Source: Chara braunii
Taxonomy: Eukaryota; Streptophyta; Charophyceae; Charales; Characeae
Assembly (NCBI GenBank): GCA_003427395.1
Contig: BFEA01000031.1
Span: forward strand, 3,709,321-3,750,478
Reading direction: 5' to 3'
DNA length: 41,158 bases
A model generated the notes under the pieces. That model made no database searches, was not told where the DNA came from, and saw only the letters and a program-made list of their open reading frames with translations. The translations under genes and the position numbers were made by a program. Shown piece after piece: positions 1 to 10,846 of the stretch (position 1 is its first letter; every line of letters begins with the position of its first letter).

Positions 1-160
1 CCCATCAATCAATCAATCAAATTTGGAAAAAAAAAATGTGAAAAAAAAAGGCGTTTGAGTGTGTGTGTGGGGAGGGAGCAACCCCTCCCCCACCAATCAA
101 TCAACCTTTTTTTTTTTTTTTTTCTTTTTTTTCAACAAACAGGTCCTTATGGGCCTGGCT
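1..160. repeat. Low-complexity start of window (CAAT/CAAAT, poly-T)
   Basis: Short AATC repeats, A runs, a GTGT tract and a T run of more than 20 bases lie here. No coding signal is visible. Confidence 0.7.
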
Positions 161-173
161 CCTTTTCCATTCT

Positions 174-549
174 GGGGAGAGTACCCCGCATTCTTCAAGG
201 TGGCATGCATAGTGGACGGTCCCCCAAACTCCGGGTGCACTCTCCTTCCAATATTTTTTTTATTTTTTTGAAAATTCGTTTTCACCAACACTACACCCCC
301 CTCCCCCCCCCGAAACTCGCTTTTTTTTTTTTGGTGCTAGGGGCCGGGGATGGATTGCGCAACCCCAAGTTCCCAACCAGCCACCCCCNCCCCCACCACC
401 ACGGCCGCCGCGCATCCCTTGGCCACCGCCACAGTGGATTCAGGCGATTCATAGTGCACCTATGATTGCCAACTCCAGAGTGCACCCGGCGTCTCGGGGA
501 CCGGGGTCCACTATGCATGCCACCTTGAAGAATGCGGGGTACTCTCCCC
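174..549. repeat. Inverted repeat with about 72-bp arms
   Basis: The left arm (about 174-245) carries GGGGAGAGTACCCCGCATTC, then the CAAGGTGGCATGCATAGTGGAC block and CCGGGTGCACTCT. The right arm (about 474-549) is its reverse complement with a few differences around the GGTCCCC segment. The 230-bp centre contains poly-T, poly-C and one N. The layout fits a fold-back or non-autonomous DNA element, or two inverted copies of one repeat. No target duplication was recognised. Confidence 0.75.
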
Positions 550-1170
550 CCTGTGCACCTTCTGCAGGGAAAGCTCCCCCGAACCCCGGGTCACTTTGGA
601 GAATTGCCTCTTGGACTGCCCCATGGTAGCTCAACTGTGGGATGGTGGGACGCGGCATGGCACTTCCTGATAGGCACCCGCCTGCCATAGGACCTCAAGA
701 CCATTCTCCCGGGAGAAAAGCCCCCACAAATTGCCACATGGTCTCCCTTCATGACTAATCTATTCAAAACCTCTCGCTTGCTAATGCGGATGCCGGCATG
801 GAGAATGAGGTGCGCCCACCAATTTAAACAATACACATTTGGATATACGGAGGCAAGAGGCACGGTTGTTTCTCAGGGCATACTCGCACTACTACGTTTT
901 TGCATATTTTTGGACGGAACTGTGGCCAGATACATCCAGGTATGGCGTGAAATGTGGTCAGATACATTCGAAATACTGCTAGTGTGAGTACGCCCTCAAG
1001 TAGTACAAAGTTAAACTTCGGTGCAATATGGATCATCTCCAAACGTAGTAGTGCGCCTTCATCATGGGTCCTCGCACTGGTTTGCGCTGCAAGCTGCACC
1101 CCCGTTTGCACTCGGGAGAATTATGTTGCTTTAAATTTTTGGATGAGTCGAACGTGGTCTATAGTCGTCG
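550..1170. other. Intergenic stretch, nothing recognised
   Basis: Short open frames occur on both strands, but none shows a recognisable domain, plausible splice structure or composition that would mark a gene. Confidence 0.5.
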
Positions 1171-1171
1171 T

Positions 1172-1237
1172 CACTTCTCCTCTCCTTCTTCTTCTTCTTC
1201 TTCTTCTTCTTCTCTTCTTCTTCTTCTTCTTCTTTTC
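1172..1237. repeat. (CTT)n microsatellite
   Basis: About 20 CTT/TTC units with a few interruptions run through this tract and continue into a pyrimidine-rich stretch to about 1272. Confidence 0.9.
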
Positions 1238-1272
1238 CATCTTCTTTCCTTGTCTTCTCTCTTTCTTTCTTG

Positions 1273-1938
1273 CTTATAAGTGCGTTGTCACTTTCAAATT
1301 GCACCTATGATGAATGCATGTGCATATGCCCATGTTCTGGCTCAGGTGGTACAGCATTCCATTTGACTAGTTGTATGATTCTATTCATCTGAATCATCTC
1401 AAGGGACCCAAAGGACTCCAAATAAACGAAAAAAACAGCTGGGGATCTTCAGCATAGCTCCAGGTGAAATGGTGGGCTCCCCGGCGCCCATCATGTTGTT
1501 GTCAATTAAAAGTGAATATGTCTTCTTTTTTTTAAAACAAAACTCCCAACTCCTGAGTCGTTTCAATGGGCTAAAAAATGACAAGTTTCTCCGAAGCCTT
1601 GTATCGTACTTCCACACACACACTTGAGGGGATGGGATTCAAAGCCCTGACCCTCAAAACCAACCACCATAATTTAATCGGGATCCGATAATCATTGATT
1701 TCAGATTGCGATCAAAACAAAAACTCATAGAATGTAGAGACGAGCCGGCGGATGTTTCTAACCCTGTTTAGCTAAGATATACAGAGCGTACACCAGATCG
1801 GATGAGAAAAGAAACAGTGTCGCACAATTTGTTGAATTTGACACAAACTTTAAATATAATATCCCATTATTCCCATACTTCTCATAATAATACTTCTGAA
1901 TTGTGTCACACACTACGGTAACTGTGTTACAATGCCTA
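1273..1938. other. Intergenic stretch, nothing recognised
   Basis: AT-rich unique-looking sequence without a supported gene, RNA or repeat. Confidence 0.45.
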
Positions 1939-2052
1939 CTACCTTCTTCTCCAGAATCCAACGTATGGTCATTATAGCTGTATCCGGACTGAAAGATGGC
2001 TCAAATACAGCTATTATAATGACCATGCATTGTATTCGGGGGAAGAAGGTAG
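1939..2052. mobile_element. Palindromic MITE, copy A
   Basis: The ends are inverted repeats: CTACCTTCTTCTCCAGAAT on the left and ATTCGGGGGAAGAAGGTAG on the right. Inside, GGTCATTATAGCTGTAT faces ATACAGCTATTATAATGACC, so the whole element can fold into one hairpin with a small loop around the GGACTGAAAG segment. Three more copies share this core at about 16207, 17321 and 22782. It has no coding capacity and looks like a short non-autonomous DNA transposon. Confidence 0.8.
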
Positions 2053-2811
2053 GTGACACAACACATACTAGTACCCCTACAAACCCAGCCACACACAGAA
2101 GGTAGTACCCGGAACTTAATTTTTTTTTCAACTGAGCATGGCAGTGATCTGCAGCATGGCATTTGGATCTTGAAAGCTGCTGCATGTAACCACAAGCACA
2201 ACGGAAAAAAAAAAATAAAAAAAAATGAAAAGAGTGACCTCAGCCTAATTGACTTCATCCCCCCCCCCCCAACCCACCCCCCGGGTACGGTCTTCCCCTG
2301 GACACAACGCACCCTGTAACGGGCCAGAAAGATAGTGGTACAGGATCATTATCGCGGGAAAATGGGAGTGAAACATAACATAACACCTTTTCACATTCAG
2401 CACAGAGGGAAATTCCAAAACAGTCGGAAAACCAGACCAATCATTCTTGCAGGGGGACTGCGACCTCACACCCAATAGAATCTGATGGGCTTTTCGACTT
2501 CACATCTGTATGCACCGCAACTTTGGAGCTGGGTACACCACAGATGAACTTGGTGCAAATTTGGAGCTCCATACAACAGAAATGGAACAAAGTTCACAAA
2601 CCAACTGTACACCAAGTTCCCTCACATTACCCAGTTCAACTATCATGTGAGATGGAGAGCAACATTAAAATCTCCTTCCCTTACGCCATCCAACCTCCAA
2701 CATTTTTTTTTGACTCCCACTGCCAAGTGCTCCGCATTTCTGTTTTCCTTTTCGCTTTTCTTCAAGGGGGTAGCCCCTCCTGACCTTATTTGTAACCGCC
2801 CTCACTAAAGC
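2053..2811. other. Intergenic stretch with homopolymer runs
   Basis: It contains a T run at 2117, interrupted A runs near 2203-2230 and a C run at 2260-2270. The rest looks unique and no gene is supported. Confidence 0.45.
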
Positions 2812-2880
2812 AGGACTCGAACTCATGACCTGGTCGTTAACAGATCTTACATGTATGTACCACTGTCTCCCCACTGACAT
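2812..2880 (-). repeat. tRNA-derived SINE fragment
   Basis: Read on the minus strand, this stretch has an A-box-like GACAGTGGTACA and a good B box, GAGTTCGAGTCC, about 35 nt apart. That is the layout of a tRNA-derived SINE head. A complete tRNA cloverleaf is not evident. Similar B-box segments follow at about 3110 and 3170. Confidence 0.55.
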
Positions 2881-3075
2881 GCGCTGGGCTCCTTCCGCTA
2901 ACTTAAGGTTATTTTTAACTCCTTCCGCTAAGTTAACATCTTTTTGCCTTTGTCTGCAAAACCCCCTGAGCTCACGATCGTTGCCTCCGTCCGCTAGCTC
3001 CTCAAAGAAGGTTTTCCGTTCCGTCCCCCCAGCTCCTCAAAGGTTTTTCCGTTCCGCCTGCCCAGCTCCTTTTAA
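2881..3075. repeat. Short degenerate repeats around CTCCTTCCGCTA
   Basis: CTCCTTCCGCTAA occurs twice near 2890-2935. Related forms (GTCCGCTAGCTCCTCAAAG, CCCAGCTCCTCAAAGG, CCCAGCTCCTTTTAAAAG) follow to about 3075. This is a diverged local repeat with no gene. Confidence 0.55.
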
Positions 3076-3103
3076 AAGTGGTCAGCTCCAGCGGGCAACT
3101 GCC

Positions 3104-3205
3104 TCTGCCAGGATTTGAACTCGTGACCTGGTGGTTGTTAAATCAGGACCCGGCGACGACTCCGCCATGGTTCGAACTCGTCTCGTGACCTGGTCTATCA
3201 TTGGC
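3104..3205 (-). repeat. Two tRNA-like B-box segments (SINE remnants)
   Basis: On the minus strand, CACGAGTTCAAATCCTGG lies around 3110-3130 and GACGAGTTCGAACCATGG around 3164-3182. Both match the polymerase III B box. They sit in the same orientation as the SINE fragment at 2812, so this may be a cluster or tandem of SINE pieces. Confidence 0.45.
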
Positions 3206-3536
3206 CCAACTCCTTGGGAGTTCTGTGAATGGCTGAAAGCACCGTTACATGCCTGATATCAGCTGGGGGCCGCTTCCAGAGGCCGCCCACCGCCGATTCA
3301 TTTTATCTAGTCCGGCGCTCGGCCTCCTAAGTTCTGTTAACTCTGCCCGGCAAGTTGTGGCAACCCCTCCGAGTCTGCCAGCTCCATGAGTCCACGACCT
3401 CAGCATTTAAAGTCAGTCCGAGGCCGATGACTCGTAATTTTTCAGAAGTTTTCGAACTCCATCGACAAACTTCGCAAGTTTTTTCTGTCTCCCAAGTCCT
3501 TAGGATTTCTTTTTTAATTTGGAACAGGCTGGACCG

Positions 3537-3647
3537 TTTCTCGATTAACGCATGTCATCCTTGATTGTGCAGGGGCCATGCTAATCTTCTCTCTTCTCTC
3601 TCTCTCTGTATCGTTCCAACTCCATTTTAATGGATGTCCCGAAGGAC
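3537..3647 (-). ncRNA. U6 snRNA-derived copy 1, expanded by GA repeat
   Basis: Read on the minus strand it starts with the U6 5' stem GTCCTTCGGGACATCC. It continues with a TTGGAACGATACAGAGA region, the conserved AGATTAGCATGGCCCCTGC block, and a 3' part ending near AATCGAGAAA. A GA-rich insertion of about 16 nt lies right after the ACAGAGA box. The sequence after GCCCCTGC is also changed (CACAATCAAGGATGACATGC). The U4/U6 pairing region and 5' splice-site box are therefore split by microsatellite, which makes this a probable pseudogene. It sits 4 bp from copy 2 in head-to-tail order. Confidence 0.85.
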
Positions 3648-3651
3648 ACGT

Positions 3652-3692
3652 CAATTCACGCATGTCATAATTGATCGCGCAGGGGCCATGCT

Positions 3693-3733
<41 letters not shown>

Positions 3734-3771
3734 TATCGTTCCAACTTATTTTAATGTATGTCCCGAAGGAC
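3652..3771 (-). ncRNA. U6 snRNA-derived copy 2, expanded by GA repeat
   Basis: This is the same U6 layout as copy 1 on the minus strand: 5' stem GTCCTTCGGGACATAC, TTGGAACGATACAAAGA, then about 15 GA units, then AGATTAGCATGGCCCCTGCG. The ACAGAGA box is altered to ACAAAGA. The insertion is longer than in copy 1. The 3' part after GCCCCTGCG has diverged (CGATCAATTATGACATGC). It is a pseudogene-like tandem copy. Confidence 0.85.
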
Positions 3772-4255
3772 AAGTCCAGATAGGATTTTTTTCTAACTTA
3801 ACGTTTGCTCATAAACTCCTCCTAAGGATTCTTAAATCCCTAGCTCCGGTAACCAAACCCTTGAAGTTTTTAATTCTGGGGCCATTGGCTCCTCAGCATT
3901 TTTAACTCCATAAAAGACTTCGCAGCATACCCCTCCGCTTCCTGCTGCTGGTGCCATTTCTGGGCTAGTACACCAAATTGAACGTCGTGGAGCTTGTAGC
4001 TTGTTCTAATTAACTCTTCTCTGGTTTGAATCTTTAAACTAGTATCGGTTTAAGATTCTTTCGGGGGTGGGGGGGAAGAGATTCTTGGCTGGGGTTCTGA
4101 GCTTTTCAAGTGAACTTCTGTTTACGATCAGTAGTCAAAAGTAGTACCACTGCCTGAGAGCTAAAATCTTTATAGGTCAATCTGCACCCCAGGCTTCATC
4201 CCAAGCAATGGACGAAAGCTGTTCTGCAAATACCAATTTCGGGCATTATACCTAC
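3772..4255. other. Intergenic stretch, nothing recognised
   Basis: No coding, RNA or repeat structure was recognised apart from a short G run near 4066. Confidence 0.4.
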
Positions 4256-4830
4256 ATCCTTCGCAGCAGCTGAAGGACTAGGGTGTACCATTCACCACGA
4301 ATCACCAGAGCGCTAGCCTCTGGGTCACCCCGTGGTTGAGCTTCCACAACGAAGGTCCTGGACCAATTTCGCACAGAACTGTTACAGCGTCCTTCGCAGC
4401 AGCTGAAGGACTACGGCAACCGCGTACCATTCACCTGAGAGCTGGCCTCTGGGTCATCCCACGGTTGAGGTTCCACCATAAAGGACCAATTCCGCGTGTC
4501 CCAACATCCTTCGCAGCAACTGAAGGACTAAAGTGTACTGTTCACCTGAGAGCTGGCCTCTGGGTCACCCCGTGGTTGAGGTTTCACCACGAAGAACCAA
4601 TTTCGCACATTCATAACAACAACGCCATCCTTCGCAGCTGCAGCTGAAGGACCACAGTGTACCGTTCACGTGAGAGCTACCAGCAGCCTCTGGGTCAGCC
4701 CGAGGTTGAGGTTCTGAGTACAACTTCACAAAAATCCAAAACACGAAGGACCTATTTCGCACCACGAAGGACCGATTTCGCACATAACAACAATGTCATC
4801 CTTCACAGCAGCTGAAGGACTACTACTGTA
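4256..4830. repeat. Minisatellite, about 120-bp unit, five copies
   Basis: CATCCTTCGCAGCAGCTGAAGGACTA starts recur near 4256, 4389, 4507, 4628 and 4798. Each is followed by a CACCTGAGAGCTGGCCTCTGG-type segment, a CACCCCGTGGTTGAGG-type segment and a CACGAAGGACCAATTTCGCAC-type segment. Spacings are about 131, 118, 121 and 170 bp. The repeat keeps a frame partly open (4336-4647 on plus), which explains that open frame without a gene. Confidence 0.9.
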
Positions 4831-5039
4831 ACAGTGCACCGGCCACCTGACCCCAAGCCTCTGGCCCAACCGATCGTGGTGGTTAAGGTTGGTTCCACCG
4901 CGATCATCGACCAACGGACCACCAGTCATGGCCACCTAAGGACCAGCCAGGGCCCCATGATATATCATGGGCCCAGCTTGTTGACCCCGATTGTAAATAG
5001 GTCCTCCAATTAGTCTTCGGGATATTAACCGCTTGCCCA

Positions 5040-5420
5040 AATTGCTGTGAACCAACGCCGGGCCAACTGTGGACCAACTCCGGGCCAACAGTTACTGCGG
5101 AATAACTGTGGACCAACTGCGACCAACCGTTAAGAATCGGCAAGCGCTGAGCCGTCTCTGACGTAGCTGGCCAGACTGTTGTGTATTGATCATGGGGTCC
5201 CTTGTGCCCAAGTCCTGACCATGGACTCGTCCGTCAACGAATTTAATTTAGACCTCTGTTCGACCGCAAGCTCAGGGGCAATCACTTGACAAAGTGTGGA
5301 CCAACTAGGACCAACTGTGGACAACCCAATGGACCTAGTACCTACTAGGACCAACTAGGACCAACTAGGACCAACCAGAACCAACTAGGACCAGCTTTGG
5401 ACCTAGTACTATGAACCCAC
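5040..5420. repeat. GGACCAACT decamer-type minisatellite
   Basis: GGACCAACT and close variants (GGGCCAAC, GGACCAACCG) recur irregularly from 5060. They form a tight array at about 5300-5400, where AGGACCAACT repeats every 10 bases. No gene is seen. Confidence 0.85.
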
Positions 5421-5935
5421 TGTGGAACCAATGTGGACCCCATGTGAGCCAACTATTGACAACCCAATGTGAACCGCTGTGGGGAGAATCACCTGTGAAA
5501 CAGCTCCGGGACCCCGAAAAGGCTATGTGCGTATTAATTAAATTAATACTTGGTCAGATCTACGGTAACCCAAGTGCTGAGCAATGTCAGCGCGGACTCA
5601 ACGGACCGCACATCAAACCCCGGTCCAATTTTAAGAGGCTAAAGGGATGACCAGGGATGTACGAATGGAGGAGGAATGGACAAGGAGCAGTTAAAGACCA
5701 ATTGAATGAACGAGGCTAATGAGCCCACAAAAAAATAAGAGTAGCAGCCTTGGCGCACCAAGGCCCGTTGAAGGATCGGTCAGGGAATACAGCAGCACAA
5801 GAGACGACAAAGGTCCACGGTCAATGAATGATGAAGACCTGAAAGACCAGAACAGGTCCCACAGTCCGCGGCAGCTAATGGGCCACCAAGAACACAGCCC
5901 CCATCACAGACACACTGTCAGCGCGCGTGCGCACA
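5421..5935. other. Intergenic stretch, nothing recognised
   Basis: Short open frames only. The plus-strand frame from 5719 stays open mainly because it runs into the GA microsatellite. Confidence 0.4.
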
Positions 5936-5955
5936 CGCACGCGCGCGCGCGCGCG

Positions 5956-6030
<75 letters not shown>

Positions 6031-6031
6031 N

Positions 6032-6096
<65 letters not shown>
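5936..6096. repeat. Alternating CG/CA tract joined to (GA)n
   Basis: A 22-bp CGCGCG/CACGCG tract (possible Z-DNA) is followed by about 70 GA units with one N at 6031. It lies about 145 bp downstream of the protease stop codon. Confidence 0.95.
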
Positions 6097-6100
<4 letters not shown>

Positions 6101-6240
6101 TGAAAGTCCACAGTAAATGAAACAGTTCCCCTCTTCCTGTTGCTGTACTTGCATGGCGGACCATTTGCGCGTGCCCTTTGATGGCAGTGAGAGTAACTGT
6201 TCATGTTGCCTGTAGGTGCTTAAGCATTGCCAAGCAAAAG

Positions 6241-6713
6241 CTAACAAGAGAGCAAGAGTGCGATGGTCACCGCAACGAGAAGGAGAGCGTTGGAAGCAAG
6301 CGAAACCCCACCCGTCGTGCTGGCGCCATCCGTCGGCATAGGTTTGCTCTTCGGCGCCGGTTCACTCGGGTCGCTGGTATCAGAAGCTGAAGCAAGCTGA
6401 GCAGATTGAAGGTCATGGGTGTACGACAGAGGCACCGAGGCGTTGGTTGTCCCCGAATTTTCGGCGATGGTTCCCGAGAGCTCGGGGCATGCTCCAGTCG
6501 ACGTAGGCTGGCAGATCCCATCTTCACATAAGGGGTCTGATAAGAAGCATTCAGATGGCGGACGCTGGACGACCTTCACAGTGCCCAAGGTGAAAGTTGT
6601 GGCAGTCTCGTTCAAATCCCCGGTTATAACCAAAGCATAGGACTGGTTCTTGTATGTCCGCGTCAATGTAACCGCTGCGACGTGTACCTCGTAAATGCCG
6701 GGAGATGGATAGC
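6241..6713 (-). CDS. Subtilase exon 14 (last): C-terminal domain end, linker, GPI-like tail
   Basis: The acceptor is TTTGGCAG before GCTATCC, and two bases complete a Gly codon with exon 13. The exon encodes 156 residues and ends with TAG at 6241-6243. It has PSPGIYEVHVAAV, three N-x-S/T sites before the linker, a cluster of four Cys, a Ser/Thr/Pro-rich stretch, a small-residue patch (DGASTTGG) and a 17-residue hydrophobic end (ALLLVAVTIALLLSC). A type I membrane anchor is possible, but GPI fits better because nothing follows the hydrophobic run. No polyadenylation signal was pinned down. Confidence 0.92.
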
Positions 6714-9700
6714 CTGCCAAAGACAAGACACGACAAGAAACGAATATGAAACATAACCCACATACAACAACACCACCAACAATATCATTGCACTTATTAC
6801 AATAGACATCACAACCAGCAGCATCATATTAGGTACATCCAGAAGTCTGATATACTGCAACATAGTTGCTCGGTTCATCCACGCATTCCATCCAATCCGT
6901 CCATTCCATCCAATCCATTCAATCCATCCTGTCCATCTATTCATCAATCCATCCATCAATCCAGATGACAACAACAGAGGTGTGCAACTTGGTGTTCGCG
7001 CAAAGACAGCAACATAGTTTATTGTGTCCTCACCCACTTGCTCTCTCCCTCCCTCCATTTGCCACTCCCTCCCTCCCTCCCTCCCTCCCTTCCTCCCTCC
7101 CTGCCTCAATCAATCAATCAATATTGGTAATAAATCAATTAATATTGGAAATCAATCAATCACCCACTCAATCCATCAATTAATAAATTTAAAAACAGGA
7201 AGAATTATATTTTATTATTGTAAAGCAAAGAGCCAATCCAGAAGTGGAAAAGAAAGAAGAGGGATAGAAAAGAGAAGAGAAGGTTCTCTCCATTAATACG
7301 ATAAGACTGTCCAAAGCAGTTAGTTATACATGCTCAAAGCAAAGGGGTTCATTAACCGCATCATGATGGTGTTCGTCAGTATCTCATCAAATTGCATTGG
7401 TGATAATCATGTCCTTCTCTAGTGCAGTGTCGGCAGAGTTGGATGCAGTAAACAAAAATTTATCAGTTCATTACTTGGTCAATAAACCATGGAATGTGCT
7501 GATATAGTTCAATGTCCTAAGTTCATCAATCACATCAACGAGCCAGCCAACGAAAAGGAGAAAATTTATTTCAACAATAGAAAATAGCTCAATGAAAAAA
7601 AAAGGACGAGGTTGCCACTAACTGTGTCCGATGATCCAAATTTCCAGAATTAAATTATTAAAGGTTGATTAATTTCACAATTGCCATCGTCAGAACCTGC
7701 CTGACAGGGAACATCATGCCTAGAGGCTACAACAGAAACCATCCTTAGCTTTTAAAAAGCCATGATTTATCCCCCTCCACCCCCACCATAAATGGAACCA
7801 TAAGAAGAAGCAGATGACATGAGTTTTGGCATCATAGCGCTAGGACCTTGCTCCCCACTACTGCTTCAAAACAGACCATCAACTTGAAGGAGCTCAACCT
7901 CCTCCTCCCCCGAAAAAAAAACAAAACAAAAAAAAAACCAGCAATTTTAGTATCGTCCATCGTTCATGAAGATCCATTGAGTAAAAAGAATTTAAAAGAT
8001 TCAAACAAATCGGCGTAATCGCCTTTACTGTTTCATTTATAATTTCTTTTTACGGAGATTTCCAGAATTTCTGAACACAGTATTTATTAAGTAGTTTAAT
8101 GATTTAATCAAATAGTCACATCGCAGCGAGAGAAAACGGCCACCTCGCCTCGGGTGACCCGGGCGGCCTGGTTTGTAACCGAGCTAATGAATGATTCATT
8201 ATTAATTATAGAAAATCAGGAATACGTAATAATTACCTATAACCACACGCTCGACGTTGTTGAGTCTATCGGGCTGCATGAGTCCATTGGGATAAGTCGT
8301 CTGCCCTCTCACATCCACTATGGAGAGGTCAAGATCATGTAGCATCGGATTAACGGCACCAACTGCTGCAGGAGGGTCCATCCAAACCTGTTCACACACA
8401 CACAAGTGAATCGAATGTCACAGTGGCGGTGAGGTCCACAGAGTATTGATGCCAATGTTAACAATTTCAATCCAACGGACCTCGGTTCACTACAGTAACT
8501 CTCAAAATGTGCAAAATGATAGAGAATCTTTCTCTAGAACATGGAAAGACACGCCGCGGCCATGGTTTTTGCCTTTTGCGCATGTCCAGAGTAGTGGAGC
8601 GAGACCCAATATGTTAACATTACAATTGAATCATTGCTTCAGTCATATCTATCTACTACCTTAAAGCACCAGTACTGGCAGTACATCCCAGCCTCTTTTT
8701 GCCAAGGCGGATTCAATTCGCCCCTGCGCGCCAAGCTTGAAACTTTTTCGCCTTTTGATGGGCATATACTCACACAGCTGGGGTGCAGTCTAATACTACT
8801 AATAGTCTATTTGGTCACTTCTGAAAAATAGAAACCCTATTAACCCCATCCCACCCACCCCCCCGGGAACACACGAGATATGTTGATTATTGCTGCATTT
8901 AAAAGTCTTGGAGCAGTACTGTCAGAGGATTGTACCCCACTTGCGGAGGTTTAGTTCTTGTTTCGAGTATTTTTCAATGCCGTCAAGATGCGGCAGTGAG
9001 ATTTTCAGATCGGATGGCAGGGACCCGAATTATTAGGGCCCTATGTACTCAAATTTAAACCAGAACTAAACCCCCTTGAGTGGGGGACTGCCCCTGGGCC
9101 TCTCCTTTTGCTAAAGTCCCAATCAGCGTTTTTCTTGCGGGGCAGGGACGTCTCAGTCATTGGTGGAGTTTTGCAGGGGCAAAATAGAAAACATACATCA
9201 ACGGTGGAATTTTGCATGGGCAAAATAAAAAACATACATCAACGGTGGATTTTTGCATGGGCAAAATAAAAAACATACATTGCGGGGGAGTTTTGCATGG
9301 GCAAAAAAAAAAAAAAACGTACATTACAGGCAAGTCCGTGGCGTGCTTTTGAAAAGACAGTACAAGAGGTGCGGCACCTTTTGTAGCAACCACGGATGTT
9401 GTTGTAACTACCGGCGGCAAGGTCCCACTTGCGCAAATAAGGAGATTTCGGCCGTTGATCTTCGCTATATACGGTCAGTATATCTTAATTCGTGCAAGTG
9501 GGACCTAGCCCGGGTCGGGCCGTGGTGTGCAGAGGGCCTAACCGTTACGGCGAAAAAAGAACACTGCTTTTTCTGCATTTTTTGCCCAGTGGCATTCCAA
9601 ATCCGCACCGTGCCAAAACTGCCAGTACCTGTTTTTTTCTACTTTTTATTTTTCCCAATGTCCCATTAATATTTGAGACTCGAAACGAGGCCGCACTTGT

Positions 9701-10541
9701 TTCTTTTCTTTTTCTTTGGCTGGAAACATTAGCCATCTCAGGCTGGACTTTGAAGCCTCGAAACGACATGATGGACTGAACGGGCACGGATCAGCCATAG
9801 CGCGAGGATAGACTCGAAAGCAACCAACCCATCCGGCACAGACTATCACGCATGCAAACGAGACGCCACAAGATGACGTAACAAAACCAGATGAGCAATA
9901 ATCAATAAAAATAGGGATAAGTCGAGCTCAAAATAGAACATCAATACCAAGCAGTGGCAAGCATGGCAGCGTTGAAGAAGTTTGGCTGTGTCTGTGAAAC
10001 GTACTCAGTCTGGTGAATTACTGACAAGTTCCAAGCCAGATACAGCTAGAATGACCAGTCATTGAAAAAACGACTTGGAGCAACAGGATGAAATTCCGAT
10101 GAATACTAGGAATCCGATAGACGTTCAAAGAACAAGGTACCGTAACAACTCTCATTCATTTAACATTTATTTGGCAGCAGATAAACTGATTATAAACAAG
10201 GCTGGCAGTGTCACACTAGCAAGTCTTTTCAGTTTCGAAAGGGCAAAAAAAAAATAAACATGTGCGGGCAACAAAATCGGGTGCAGAGTTTGAAAAGGGC
10301 AATATCGGCAAAAATGGTTGTGCGGCCTGCATGTGATTTTGTTGCCCTTTTCAAACTCGGCGCACGAGTTTGCTGCCATTTAGAAACTCGGCGCGTGGGT
10401 AAAAATGCTTTTGTTGCCCTTTCGAACTCCACGCATGAATTTGCTGGCCTTTTCAAACTCGTCTGTGCCACAAGGCCCACAACCGAAATTACCCCTATTA
10501 AAGCCTATTTATAATTGTACACCTTACTCATTGTATTGCAC

Positions 10542-10616
<75 letters not shown>

Positions 10617-10812
10617 AACATTTTCAATGATTCTTTTTCTTTTAGGTATTTGGGGAATCTTTTTAAATAGAAAGAATATCCTTATTATCTAATGTCAATT
10701 GAGTTAATGTTACTTGCTGTCAATTTGAACTTTTTAGTCTATACGGGGTTGCCGGCGTTCGGGACAGGTCGAACGCCCGACACGTTCGCCCGTTCGGCCG
10801 AACGCGGACCTC

Positions 10813-10846
<34 letters not shown>

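Noticed and set aside
5719-6204. Arg-Glu and Ser-Leu repeat frames
   Set aside because: They are translations of the GA microsatellite on both strands.
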